Part shown: positions 10,218-19,273 of the stretch, one piece after another
How the letters are laid out: every line of letters begins with the position of its first letter
How positions within the stretch are numbered: the stretch's first letter is position 1
The notes under the pieces: generated by a model
Told to the model about the DNA's origin: nothing
Databases searched by the model: none
The model's input: the letters and a program-made list of their open reading frames with translations, nothing else
Assembly: GCF_008692845.1 (NCBI RefSeq)
Contig: NZ_VXJW01000003.1
Location: 124,001-188,000, forward strand
DNA: 64,000 nt
Direction of reading: 5' to 3'
Source of the DNA: Salmonella enterica subsp. arizonae
Lineage (GTDB): Bacteria > Pseudomonadota > Gammaproteobacteria > Enterobacterales > Enterobacteriaceae
Made by a program: the position numbers and the translations under genes

Positions 10218-11531
10218 ATGGTCATGAGCCAGAAAACCCTGTTTACAAAGTCTGCTCTCGCAGTCGCAGTGGCAATCATCTCCACCCAGGCCTGGTCTGC
10301 AGGCTTCCAGTTAAACGAATTTTCTTCCTCTGGCCTTGGCCGGGCCTATTCGGGTGAAGGCGCAATCGCAGATGATGCGGGTAACGTCAGCCGTAACCCG
10401 GCATTAATTACGATGTTTGACCGCCCGACGTTTTCAGCAGGCGCGGTTTATATTGATCCCGATGTCAATATTAGCGGGACGTCGCCCTCTGGCCGGACGC
10501 TGGATGCGGATAACATCGCGCCGACGGCATGGGTGCCGAATGTCCACTTTGTCGCCCCGATTAACGATCAGTTTGGCTGGGGGGCTTCTATTACCTCTAA
10601 CTATGGCCTGGCGACAGAGTTTAACGACACATATGCCGGCGGCTCGGTTGGCGGTACAACTGATCTTGAAACCATGAACCTGAATTTAAGCGGAGCCTAT
10701 CGCTTAAATGATGCCTGGAGCTTCGGCCTCGGTTTTGATGCGGTATACGCACGCGCGAAAATCGAACGTTATGCGGGCGATTTAGGTCAGTTGATTGCTG
10801 CGCAAAGCCCGGCGCTGGCGCCAATAGCAAGCCGCATTCCCAGCGATACTAAAATCGCTCACCTGAACGGTAACCAGTGGGGCTTTGGCTGGAACACCGG
10901 TATCCTTTATGAACTGGATAAAAATAACCGCTACGCCCTGACTTACCGCTCGGAAGTCAAAATTGACTTTAAAGGTAACTACAGTAGCGATCTTCCCCTC
11001 GTCGTGAATAACTACAATCTGCCCATCCCAACGGCAACCGCAGGCGCGACGCAGTCAGGCTACCTGACGCTGAATCTGCCAGAAATGTGGGAAGTTTCCG
11101 GTTATAATCGCGTGGCGCCACAATGGGCCATCCACTATAGCCTGGCTTATACCAGCTGGAGTCAGTTTCAGCAGTTGAAGGCAAAATCCACGGCTGGCGA
11201 TACTCTGTTTGAAAAGCATGAAGGCTTTAAAGACGCATACCGCATCGCGCTGGGTACAACGTACTACTATGACGATAACTGGACGTTTCGTACCGGTATC
11301 GCCTTCGATGACAGCCCCGTTCCTGCGCAAAACCGGTCTATCTCTATTCCGGATCAGGACCGTTTCTGGCTGAGCGCCGGTACGACTTACGCCTTTAATA
11401 AAGATGCGTCTGTCGACGTTGGCGTCTCTTATATGCACGGTCAGAGCGTGAAAATTAATGAAGGACCTTATCAGTTTGAATCTGAAGGGAAAGCCTGGCT
11501 GTTCGGTACTAACTTTAACTACGCTTTCTAA
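10218..11531 (+). CDS. fadL: Long-chain fatty acid outer membrane porin
   Basis: A 437-residue outer-membrane beta-barrel that carries long-chain fatty acids across the outer membrane and is a classical phage T2 receptor. Residues 1-27 are a signal peptide ending [11 protein letters not shown]. The hatch-domain NPAL motif ([11 protein letters not shown]) lies near residue 59, and the C-terminus ends NFNYAF with terminal phenylalanine, as outer-membrane barrels do. The start could be ATG at 10218 or the third codon ATG at 10224. It is preceded by FadR-like sites and followed by a strong terminator. Confidence 0.96.
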   Translation: MVMSQKTLFTKSALAVAVAIISTQAWSAGFQLNEFSSSGLGRAYSGEGAIADDAGNVSRNPALITMFDRPTFSAGAVYIDPDVNISGTSPSGRTLDADNIAPTAWVPNVHFVAPINDQFGWGASITSNYGLATEFNDTYAGGSVGGTTDLETMNLNLSGAYRLNDAWSFGLGFDAVYARAKIERYAGDLGQLIAAQSPALAPIASRIPSDTKIAHLNGNQWGFGWNTGILYELDKNNRYALTYRSEVKIDFKGNYSSDLPLVVNNYNLPIPTATAGATQSGYLTLNLPEMWEVSGYNRVAPQWAIHYSLAYTSWSQFQQLKAKSTAGDTLFEKHEGFKDAYRIALGTTYYYDDNWTFRTGIAFDDSPVPAQNRSISIPDQDRFWLSAGTTYAFNKDASVDVGVSYMHGQSVKINEGPYQFESEGKAWLFGTNFNYAF

Positions 11532-11550
11532 TCTCTTGCCGAAAAGGATC

Positions 11551-11580
11551 AAAAAGGTGAGCGTAACGCTCACCTTTTTA
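11551..11580. terminator. Bidirectional terminator between fadL and mlaA
   Basis: A perfect hairpin (AAAAAGGTGAGCG-TAA-CGCTCACCTTTTT) lies between two convergent genes and can end both transcripts. Confidence 0.9.
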
Positions 11581-11591
11581 TTTACTGCCGT

Positions 11592-12347
11592 TCATTCAGA
11601 GTCGATCTCTTTGAGTTCGTCCTGAATCTCCTGCGCGTTCGGGTTTTCCTGCGGCTTGAGTTTTCCGCCATTGGCAATAAAGTCATGACGCTGGAAGTAC
11701 GCCTCGCGTACCATAATATAAGGATCGGAAGACTGACGCAGCAAGCCATCGGAATCCAGCAACTGCGCGCGGGTTTCTATCCCTTCGATAGCCCATTTCC
11801 CCACGGACATTGGCCAGGTGAGCCACGAGAGCACCGGATATAAGGTATCCGCCATATCCCCGCCATCTTCACGCAACGTGAAGCTGCCGTAGAACGGAAG
11901 TTGCACATAAGGCCCGTAACCCACGCCATAATGGCCCAGAGTGCTGCCAAAGCGGTGCGGTTCAACGCGCTGCAGTTTAGGATTCGCCATTCCCGCGACA
12001 TCAATAAAGCCGCCCATCCCTAATAAGGTATTCAGGAAGAAACGGGTGAAATGCACCATACCCTGATAAGGGTCGCCCTGCAGGAAATAGTTCACCATGA
12101 TCGCAGGTTCTTCAAGGTTACCGGTGAAATTGCTTAAACCGTTGCGTGCAGGCTGAGGAACATAATCACGCCAGGCAACCGCGACCGGCCGAACAACATA
12201 CGGGTCCAGCACATTAAAGTTGAAGTTGTACATGGTGCGGTTAAACCCTTCAAACGGGTCTGAACGCCCCTGCTGTTCTGTACCGGAACTCGCACACCCG
12301 ACCAGCAGTGTGGTTCCCAGCGCCAGCGCCGACAGGCGAAGCTTCAT
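11592..12347 (-). CDS. mlaA: Outer membrane lipoprotein MlaA (VacJ)
   Basis: A 251-residue lipoprotein. The signal peptide ends in lipobox LVGC at residues 15-18, with acylated cysteine at 18. MlaA forms a ring with OmpC/OmpF that removes misplaced phospholipids from the outer leaflet of the outer membrane and passes them to MlaC. The family segments FNRTMYNFNF and the GxG-rich YGVGYGPY are visible. The C-terminus is acidic. It lies convergent to fadL; about 290 bases upstream separate it from yfdC and carry promoters for both. The gene is intact. Confidence 0.95.
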   Translation of the reverse strand: MKLRLSALALGTTLLVGCASSGTEQQGRSDPFEGFNRTMYNFNFNVLDPYVVRPVAVAWRDYVPQPARNGLSNFTGNLEEPAIMVNYFLQGDPYQGMVHFTRFFLNTLLGMGGFIDVAGMANPKLQRVEPHRFGSTLGHYGVGYGPYVQLPFYGSFTLREDGGDMADTLYPVLSWLTWPMSVGKWAIEGIETRAQLLDSDGLLRQSSDPYIMVREAYFQRHDFIANGGKLKPQENPNAQEIQDELKEIDSE

Positions 12348-12639
12348 AAATGTCTCCCTGTAAATTATGGCTATCGCTGATTACCATCCATGACGGAACG
12401 AACGCTACCGTATCCGCCTGTTTAGGTGTGAGCGATTTTAACAGCACGTCAAACGATGTCTATATGCGCGATCTCATTGCTCTGAGCATAGCCTGGTAAC
12501 ACAACAACGTGACGGTCCTATTCTAGCGAAACGGATAAAAACGGGCGTGATCATTTTTATTTTTTCGGAGAATGTCCCGGCTCAGGAAAATGAAAAGCCG
12601 CTACGCTTTATTAATATGTGTGAAATATAAGGAATCATC

Positions 12640-13581
12640 ATGGATAGCCTTAACAACGACAAAATAAAACAGCACAGTAGTGACCTGGAAGTTGAAAGCG
12701 AAGAAAAACAAAGCGGTAAAGAGATAGAAGTGGATGAAGATCGCCTTCCTTCCCGCGCCATGGCGATTCATGAACATATTCGCCAGGATGGTGAAAAAGA
12801 GATGGAACGCGATGCGATGGCCTTGTTGTGGTCAGCCATTGCCGCAGGACTTTCTATGGGGGCATCACTACTGGCGAAAGGGATTTTCCACGTACAACTT
12901 GCAGGCGTTCCCGGCGGTTTTTTACTGGAAAATCTCGGCTATACCTTTGGTTTTATCATTGTCATCATGGCTCGCCAGCAATTATTTACTGAAAATACCG
13001 TTACCGCCGTACTGCCGGTAATGCAAAATCCCACATTGAGTAACGTTGGCCTTCTGATGCGCTTATGGGGGGTGGTCTTATTGGGCAACCTTATTGGCAC
13101 CGGGGTCGCGGCGTGGGCTTTTGAATATATGCCTATCTTTAATGAAGAAACCCGCGACGCCTTTGTCAAAATTGGTATGGAGGTCATGAAAAATAGTCCA
13201 ACGGAGATGTTTGCCAACGCGATTATCTCTGGCTGGATCATCGCCACAATGGTATGGATGTTTCCTGCCGCAGGCGGGGCAAAGATTGTGGTCATTATTT
13301 TGATGACCTGGCTTATCGCGCTGGGCGATACCACGCATATCGTCGTTGGGTCTGTTGAAATTCTTTATCTGGTTTTCAATGGCACACTGCCGTGGCGCGA
13401 TTTTATCTGGCCCTTCGCCCTGCCTACTCTCGCCGGAAATATTTGCGGCGGTACCTTTATTTTCGCGTTGATGAGCCACGCACAAATCCGCAACGATATG
13501 AGCAATAAGCGCAAGGAAGAAGCCCGTCTACGCGGCGAACGCATAGAAAAAGCGCGGAAAAAAGAGGAAAAACAGAGCTAA
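12640..13581 (+). CDS. yfdC: FNT-family inner membrane channel protein YfdC
   Basis: A 313-residue protein of the formate/nitrite transporter family. About 60 charged N-terminal residues precede six membrane segments (roughly 65-290), and the C-terminus is highly basic and charged (RKEEARLRGERIEKARKKEEKQS region). The substrate of YfdC is not known. It is the last backbone gene before tRNA argW and the accessory island, the same arrangement as in E. coli. The ribosome-binding site AAGGA lies before ATG 12640. No lesion is seen. Confidence 0.92.
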   Translation: MDSLNNDKIKQHSSDLEVESEEKQSGKEIEVDEDRLPSRAMAIHEHIRQDGEKEMERDAMALLWSAIAAGLSMGASLLAKGIFHVQLAGVPGGFLLENLGYTFGFIIVIMARQQLFTENTVTAVLPVMQNPTLSNVGLLMRLWGVVLLGNLIGTGVAAWAFEYMPIFNEETRDAFVKIGMEVMKNSPTEMFANAIISGWIIATMVWMFPAAGGAKIVVIILMTWLIALGDTTHIVVGSVEILYLVFNGTLPWRDFIWPFALPTLAGNICGGTFIFALMSHAQIRNDMSNKRKEEARLRGERIEKARKKEEKQS

Positions 13582-13656
13582 ATGGCGACGGTTTAACCAG
13601 TCAGGCGGCGCTACACTTACTCCGACAAACAAAAAACGCTATACTGGCACCGCACT

Positions 13657-13731
13657 GTCCTCTTAGTTAAATGGATATAACGAGCCCCTCCTAAGGGCTA
13701 GTTGCAGGTTCGATTCCTGCAGGGGACACCA
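13657..13731 (+). tRNA. argW: tRNA-Arg (anticodon CCT)
   Basis: A 75-base tRNA with acceptor arms GTCCTCT/AGGGGAC, encoded CCA, T-loop GGTTCGATTCC and anticodon loop with CCT, which reads AGG. argW is a well-known integration site in E. coli (the CPS-53 prophage uses it). The decayed island begins immediately downstream. I did not find a convincing full copy of the tRNA 3' end at the far end of the island. Confidence 0.97.
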
Positions 13732-13854
13732 CTCGCAGTCTACCAGAATAAATAAAAACCTATAATAATCAGCAGCATAACCAAAGAAGCAACAATTTCA
13801 TGTCAATCGGCATCTACCCATTTCAACGTAAAACGATACGTATATGGGGCCTTA

Positions 13855-14038
13855 TAGGGGGCTTATTCTGTTCAGCGAAAGTGAGGCCACGGATGCCATA
13901 ATAGCCTGGAAAGCAGGCTCGCCCGGAAACTGCGGATCCGCCGAGCCCTTCATCACTTTGCCGGTGTTCCCCGGAATGTCATACTCACGCCCGTAGGCTT
14001 CATAGCTCGTCGTTCCTTCTCCCCCGGTTGCCGGTTCA
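13855..14038 (-). pseudogene. OsmC/Ohr-family peroxiredoxin-like fragment
   Basis: About 60 minus-strand codons read SYEAYGREYDIPGNTGKV followed by KGSADPQFPGE. The YGREH-like stretch and the GSADPxFxG motif are typical of OsmC/Ohr-type proteins (hydroperoxide reduction). After the motif the frame runs into unrelated sequence (EPAFQAIMASVASLS) and stops. The catalytic cysteines of the family are absent, so this is an N-terminal remnant. No good start codon is seen in this frame. It lies in line with the monooxygenase and SfnB-like genes on the same strand and may once have been in their operon. Confidence 0.6.
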
Positions 14039-14273
14039 TGTCAACGCAACCAGGTAAGAGTGAAGATGTTTTGACACAGGCTTGCCCTCAATAGTATTGA
14101 TTAACCAGAGAATGGGAAATATTGGGTCCGATTCGCGGCCGGATTCCCCGGCCGTACCAGCATTATCCCCTGCGCTGGCAACATCACCGCTGCCGCCACG
14201 GTACGTTCACGCCGAATGTCGCCATTGTCGGCCCGCGCTGATCGCGCACTGCGTTTTACACGAAGAAATTATT

Positions 14274-14905
14274 TTAGCGAGGGCCAACCCATACGATCGC
14301 AAAATCATCATCAATAACGAATACGTCATTTTCATAATGAATCCGTTCTTTCAGACCATTCAGGAAGTTTTTCTCTGCCGCCACATAATCGATTGCCCAA
14401 ATAATAACATCAGCCTCTATATGTTCTGCCCGTTCAACGTCCGGATGTTTATAATGAACCCGACAACGTCCTGACGGTGTCTGTACTACATTACTTACCG
14501 AACGGTTTCATTAAATCGAATTCAAGTTCACTTAGCGTAATAAACTGGAGGCAATAGAGCTTCTGATTAATTGCCCGTAACATTGCCCCAGAAATACCGT
14601 CGGATGTTAATATATTCTCCCGGTTGTTTTTTTGACACAGGTGCAAAAGCAGTTTACTGAAATATTCCGAATAGCAAGGCATATAAAAATCGTTGGTGAA
14701 CGTAGAGTCATCAATCGGGAAAAAGCTACGCCGCCGCAACAGTCAGGTAATTCGTTCCGGTCGCTCGCTAGCTGGTTTCGACGACAGCTCAAGAAATACC
14801 TCAGCCCCGGACTGACCACCGCCGACAACCACCACCTGCTTCCCTGCGGTATTGTGGTTTTTCTTAATATACTGGCTGATGTGGAGCTGCGAACTACCCA
14901 GAAGC
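14274..14905 (-). pseudogene. FAD-dependent lysine/ornithine N-monooxygenase-like remnant
   Basis: The minus-strand frame contains a dinucleotide-binding motif KQVVVVGGGQSGAEVFLELS, then an in-frame TGA (14743-14745, probably from TGG). It continues as LLRRRSFFPIDDSTFTNDFYMPCYSEYF and TSDGISGAMLRAINQKLY. After a further break it resumes as EHIEADVIIWAIDYVAAE. These blocks follow the order of SidA/IucD/PvdA-type flavin N-monooxygenases. The N-terminal FAD domain is missing; the visible part ends where an IS3 orfA scrap begins. It is non-functional as seen. Substrate cannot be inferred; the neighbouring SfnB-like gene hints at sulfur or nitrogen compound metabolism. Confidence 0.65.
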
Positions 14906-14914
14906 GGTAAGCCG

Positions 14915-15022
14915 CACACACCTGAACTGCGCCAGGAAGCCTTGAAACTGGCCGAACATATTGGCGTTACAGCCGCCGCAGGTGAACTCTGCCTTTACGA
15001 GTCACAACCTTATGCCGGGTAA
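14915..15022 (+). mobile_element. IS3-family transposase OrfA fragment
   Basis: About 34 codons read PELRQEALKLAEHIGVTAAA then GELCLYESQPYAG and a stop. This is the helix-turn-helix part of an IS3-group OrfA (usual form ...AARELxLYESQLY...W). Both sides are unrelated sequence, so only a scrap of an insertion sequence remains between the SfnB-like gene and the monooxygenase remnant. Confidence 0.7.
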
Positions 15023-15032
15023 AGCAAAGTCG

Positions 15033-16211
15033 CTAAATGTAATTGTGCCGTTTGGGATAAACGCCGTTTAAATAGTACTGGCCGATGGCATTAACCTTCC
15101 AGCGCACCGGATCATGCAGCGTATGCGTGCGCGCATTACGCCAGTGGCGGTGCAAGTTAAGTGATTCCCGGGTTGAACTGGTTCCGGCAAATTCAAAAAG
15201 CTTATTACTGGCCAATAACGCAATGTCGTTTGCCAGTACTTTTGCAATCCCCACGCGCACGGAAAGCCGGGCAAGATCGGCGTCGGTGCTGATTACTGTT
15301 TCATCCAGTTCTCCGGCTACCTGATCCAGCATCGCAACAGCGGCGGCATAACGAATTTCGAGATCGCCAACTCCCGAAATAAGATAGGGGTCATCACTCG
15401 CCTGTTCCACACCGCTGTCAATCCATGGGCGGGCCGTTTGCCTGATATATTTTATCGTCTCATCAATAGATTCCCTAGCAATCCCGATATCAATTGATGC
15501 ATGGATCAACTGTGAGACAGCACCTATCGGATGGACATCAAGAAATGCTTCGGTAAACGGAATGATATGTTCTTCATTTACCACGACATCATTCAACAGC
15601 ACGGTACCGCTTGCCGTCACTTTTTGCCCAAAGCCCGACCAGTCCGCCTTTATATCCATACCCGGCGCATCTTTCGGGACAAATGCATGCATAAATACGC
15701 CGATGTCATCTTTGGCAACAATGCCTATCCAGTCCGCGTGTATGCAGCCCGTCGCATAATACTTCTTGCCGTTCAGTCGCCAGCCTCCTCTTTCCTGCGT
15801 CAGCATCGTCTGAATATCAGCTACATTTTTACCGCCGATTTCCGATGCTGCCTGAGCGAATTTTTTACCCGCCAGGATTTCACGAAAGAAAAACATTTTC
15901 TGGGAAGGAAGAGCTACGGCCTTGAGGAGATCAATAATATGAAAATGGCCGCGGGGAATTTGCGCTATTGAGGGGTCGGCCGCCGCAATAAGGCGCGTTA
16001 TCTGACTGAGCACTTTATAACCCAAATCAGGACCGCCATACTCCTTGGGTACCGTCACAGCCCAGAGTCCGGATGACGCGTAGGCATCCACCTGCTCCGT
16101 GCTGATATGACGGGTCTGATCCCGCTCAGATGCGCTGTGTCGTAACCATTGTGCAATATCATTAGCATCAGACAACAACTTGGATAACTGTGGGCTTATC
16201 ATCGATTTCAT
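15033..16211 (-). CDS. SfnB-like / acyl-CoA dehydrogenase-fold oxidoreductase
   Basis: A 392-residue protein of the acyl-CoA dehydrogenase superfamily, closest by eye to the SfnB sulfur-acquisition oxidoreductases. The N-terminal helical domain (1-110) contains VPKEYGGPDLGY. The middle domain has the flavin-facing FAQAASEIGGK and WRLNGKKYYATG segments. The C-terminal helical domain ends FAGTSSTRESLNLHRHWRNAR, resembling the family's final flavin-binding stretch. Such enzymes act with reduced flavin in organosulfur use. It is the only unbroken gene in the argW island. Start ATG 16211, with MIS at 16202 as an alternative. Substrate is unknown. Confidence 0.72.
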   Translation of the reverse strand: MKSMISPQLSKLLSDANDIAQWLRHSASERDQTRHISTEQVDAYASSGLWAVTVPKEYGGPDLGYKVLSQITRLIAAADPSIAQIPRGHFHIIDLLKAVALPSQKMFFFREILAGKKFAQAASEIGGKNVADIQTMLTQERGGWRLNGKKYYATGCIHADWIGIVAKDDIGVFMHAFVPKDAPGMDIKADWSGFGQKVTASGTVLLNDVVVNEEHIIPFTEAFLDVHPIGAVSQLIHASIDIGIARESIDETIKYIRQTARPWIDSGVEQASDDPYLISGVGDLEIRYAAAVAMLDQVAGELDETVISTDADLARLSVRVGIAKVLANDIALLASNKLFEFAGTSSTRESLNLHRHWRNARTHTLHDPVRWKVNAIGQYYLNGVYPKRHNYI

Positions 16212-16483
16212 AGCACATGACTCCGGCGTGGTTGCTTTTCAGCATATATATATTAATCGTTAATAATATATTTTACTTAGTTATTTCCGCTGATATCCTA
16301 ATGAAAATCCTGATCAAGTTATTTTCTGTTACGCCATGTATTTACGCATATCACGATAAAAATTAAAATCAGTTTTTCCTTGATATACTTTCAACAAAAA
16401 ACTCATATACAGGCATTATTACTCTACTTAATATCCCTGCCATCAAAGAAATAAACTTCGGTGTCATATAACAGGGGAATCAA

Positions 16484-17120
16484 GTGCTTACCATTATGTC
16501 CGTATTCCTATTGGCCGGAATAGTGAAAGGTGTGATCGGGCTGGGGCTGCCGACGATATCCATGGGTTTATTAACCGTCGTTATGGCGCCGGCCAGCGCA
16601 GCCAGTTTGTTGATTATTCCCTCTCTGGTGACGAATATATGGCAACTCTTTACCGGCCCTGCATTTCTTAGTTTAATCAAAAGATTATGGGGGTTTATCG
16701 CAGGGATTTTCATTGGCACATTATTCAGCGTGTTACCCGGTTTAACCTCTACATCCTCATGGACTGAAGCGGTGCTGGGTATCATGCTTATTATGTATGG
16801 TCTGTGGGGGGCTTATTGCCACGAAGTTCCCGTCCCCGGATGAAGCCGAGAAATGGCTTTCACCACTGGTGAGTTATATTACTGGCGCCATTACCGCTGC
16901 AACCGGCGTTTTCATTATTCCGGCGGCGCCCTACCTGCAATCGCTTCAGCTAAATAAAAACGATCTTGTCCAGGCGCTCGGACTGGCGTTACGGCTTCAA
17001 CCATCGCACTGGCGATGCGTTTGTCATTGGGCAGCAAGCTGGATCACGTTGACTATTATTTATCCGCCATTGCCTTAATCCCTACAATTGCCAGGCGCTT
17101 ATATGGCGTTAAAATAACGA
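16484..17120 (+). pseudogene. TauE/SafE family permease, frameshifted
   Basis: The first 118 codons encode a TauE/SafE-like membrane protein (AGIVKGVIGLGLPTISMG). A G-run at about 16808-16813 appears to have one extra base. The continuation LIATKFPSPDEAEKW is in another frame. A second shift near 17002 (one base lost in GCGTTACG) is needed to reach LALAMRLSLGSKLDHVDYY. The 3' end is replaced or cut at the LysR fragment at 17121. The ancestral gene probably carried sulfite, sulfonate or a related anion. It is divergent from the SfnB-like gene, which supports a former sulfur-metabolism cluster. Confidence 0.75.
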
Positions 17121-17710
17121 CTATGAGTCGACCGGGGGTTGCGCCAGGAAATCCACAACTTCCTTGGTGTAATCGGGAAGATCGGCGAAATCCCGCGCGC
17201 AGAAAATCAGTTTACGGTCAGCCCAACGCTCTGACAGGCGGATGATTTTGTAGCTATGGTGATGACAATAACGCTCAGCGGCATGCTTCGGAATAATCGC
17301 GATACCGACGCCGCTGCTAACGATCTGCATCATGGCATCAAACGTGGTCATACGGACACGGTAGTTAAGGCGGCGCCCCAACTTTTTGGCGTGATCTTCA
17401 ATATGCTCCTGAAGCGCGCTACCTTCGAACAATCCGATGAACTCTGCCGCGACGATCTCTTCAAACGTCGTGCTTTCGGTATCATGCCAACGGCCTTTTG
17501 CCGGCGCAAACACCACCAGTTCGTCATAACTAAAAGGGAGCGAGGCCAGTCCGTTCAACTGAGTCGAGTCAGCTACGATGCCTAAATTCGCCATTTGATT
17601 CTTAACTGCCGCGACAATGTCGTAACTCAGCATCTCTTTAACAGTAATGGAAATAACCGATGTCTTTCCATCAGTCCGCCGCCATAAAGGCTCTTTTTGC
17701 TATAAGGCTG
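17121..17710 (-). pseudogene. LysR-type regulator, C-terminal part only
   Basis: About 190 codons of a LysR effector-binding domain are readable (EMLSYDIVAAVKNQMANLGI ... SSGVGIAIIPKHAAERY). The longest stretch with an ATG is 17121-17633, but the same frame extends upstream through ITVKE to an in-frame stop near 17705. The N-terminal helix-turn-helix is missing, so it cannot bind DNA. It is convergent with the broken TauE gene and probably once controlled it. The final bases overlap the truncated end of that gene. Confidence 0.75.
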
Positions 17711-17953
17711 ATGGTTCATCTTTTAGTGGCTGCCAGTCTTATTTTCCCCACTTACTGGCATAAGGTTATGCCACTACAAGTGATGCGAGTAAACGGCTGA
17801 AAGTAAATTCAACAGGTTAACATGACGTGAAAAATTTTTTAGCGTCTGGTTACGCTGTGTTGATACATGAAGTCTTCTTTCTTAGGTACTATGAACGGGA
17901 TGTATGTATCTGTGCTATCCCTTGCAAGACACTTTTGGACTTTATTAAACACC

Positions 17954-17992
17954 CCCGCAGGTACTTCCGATTCCATCCTGCGGGTTTTTTTT
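17954..17992 (+). terminator. Orphan intrinsic terminator in the island
   Basis: Stem CCCGCAGG/CCTGCGGG with a 15-base loop is followed by eight T residues. No clear intact gene ends just before it on the plus strand. A 42-codon reading frame starting at ATG 17890 (MNGMYVSVLSL...) runs through the hairpin. It may end a small RNA or be left from a lost gene. Confidence 0.6.
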
Positions 17993-18093
17993 ACGCTGTT
18001 TCTCAAACGATTTACGTAATCTTTCCAGCAAATCCTTCTCAAATATTCCGGTGCTCTTACACCCACTGACTTCACCTTATCGTTACCGTCGGT

Positions 18094-18422
<329 letters not shown>

Positions 18423-18433
18423 TCTTCTAAGAG

Positions 18434-18715
18434 TCAAGTTGTTATCAGGAGACTGTGTTGACCTGCCTGTTTTGATTGCGCAGCAATGTATAAACTTCGC
18501 GTGAGATATATCGCTTCCGACAGCGTATTGCTTCCATTTTCGTATGCCCTTCGGCTATTCGTCTGGCGACATATTCCTTTGTTTTTCGTCAGCTTGCAGG
18601 CGTCCGATGGCGATGATGTGCAGTGCACTATTCGCAGCACGATCTCCTCCCAGGTTAAGCCGATATCCTTGCGAGCTCCAGGAATAAAGTTGAATTTGAC
18701 AGAGCGTTCAACAGG
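18434..18715 (-). mobile_element. IS110-family transposase C-terminal remnant
   Basis: One minus-strand frame reads NLGGDRAANSALHIIAIGRL then TKEYVARRIAEGHTKMEAIR and KRYISREVYTLLRNQ. The motifs GGDRAANSAL and KRYxxREVY are typical of the C-terminal transposase domain of IS110 elements. PVERS further upstream in another frame fits the preceding family segment, so at least one frameshift is present. It is a degenerate scrap next to the IS3 remnant. Confidence 0.7.
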
Positions 18716-18739
18716 GCATTCCCATCACCAGAAACTTAG

Positions 18740-19273
18740 AGCGATCTTCTTGATGAAAATGAATGATATGACCTACCCGGCCACTGTGCCGGGTTTTCTT
18801 TGCCCGTCACTTATCTGTATGAGTCGCATCTTGATCTGACACATACCTCTGAAAGGTTGATAGCTACCAATCTTGATGATGCTCAATCCTTATACAAAAA
18901 CAAAGTAACTTTCATACCTAATGTTACTATTTACATGATCAAACAAATAATTTGTTATGAAAAAATTCGATTACAATGGTTTTCTTTATGATGTGCAGTT
19001 TGGGAATTTTTTGAAAGTATCTCGCGGAGTTTATTGTTATGATAATGTTTTAATAAAAAGTTATGATTTATTAACCAGCAATACTGGGCAACTTAAGTAT
19101 TTTTATGAAAATATTAGTATCTTTTATTTGTACTTTTACAAGGCTGTTATTGAACGGAAAAATGCTAAAATGTAGACTTATTACATAAAAGAAAGTTAAG
19201 AATTGTAATAAAGAGTGCGTTTTTCGAAAGTGATATACATGTTATGCTATAGTATTTGTAATTCAGGAGACAT
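18740..19273. other. AT-rich spacer upstream of the DUF3626-like gene
   Basis: This 530-base stretch becomes strongly AT-rich after about 18880, unlike the backbone. A 72-codon frame (18957-19175, MKKFDYNGFLYDVQFGNF...) lacks a ribosome-binding site and resembles nothing I know, so I do not call it a gene. TATGCTATAGTAT (about 19242-19254) with a CAGGAG ribosome-binding site at 19264-19269 is a plausible promoter and start for the downstream gene. Confidence 0.5.

Noticed and set aside
14082-14474. 130-codon plus-strand frame after argW
   Set aside because: It is antisense to the recognisable C-terminal part of the monooxygenase remnant and resembles no protein.
18957-19175. 72-codon AT-rich frame in the island
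   Set aside because: No ribosome-binding site, low-complexity AT-driven composition and no recognised family. Open frames of this size are expected by chance in either strand only rarely, but nothing else supports it.
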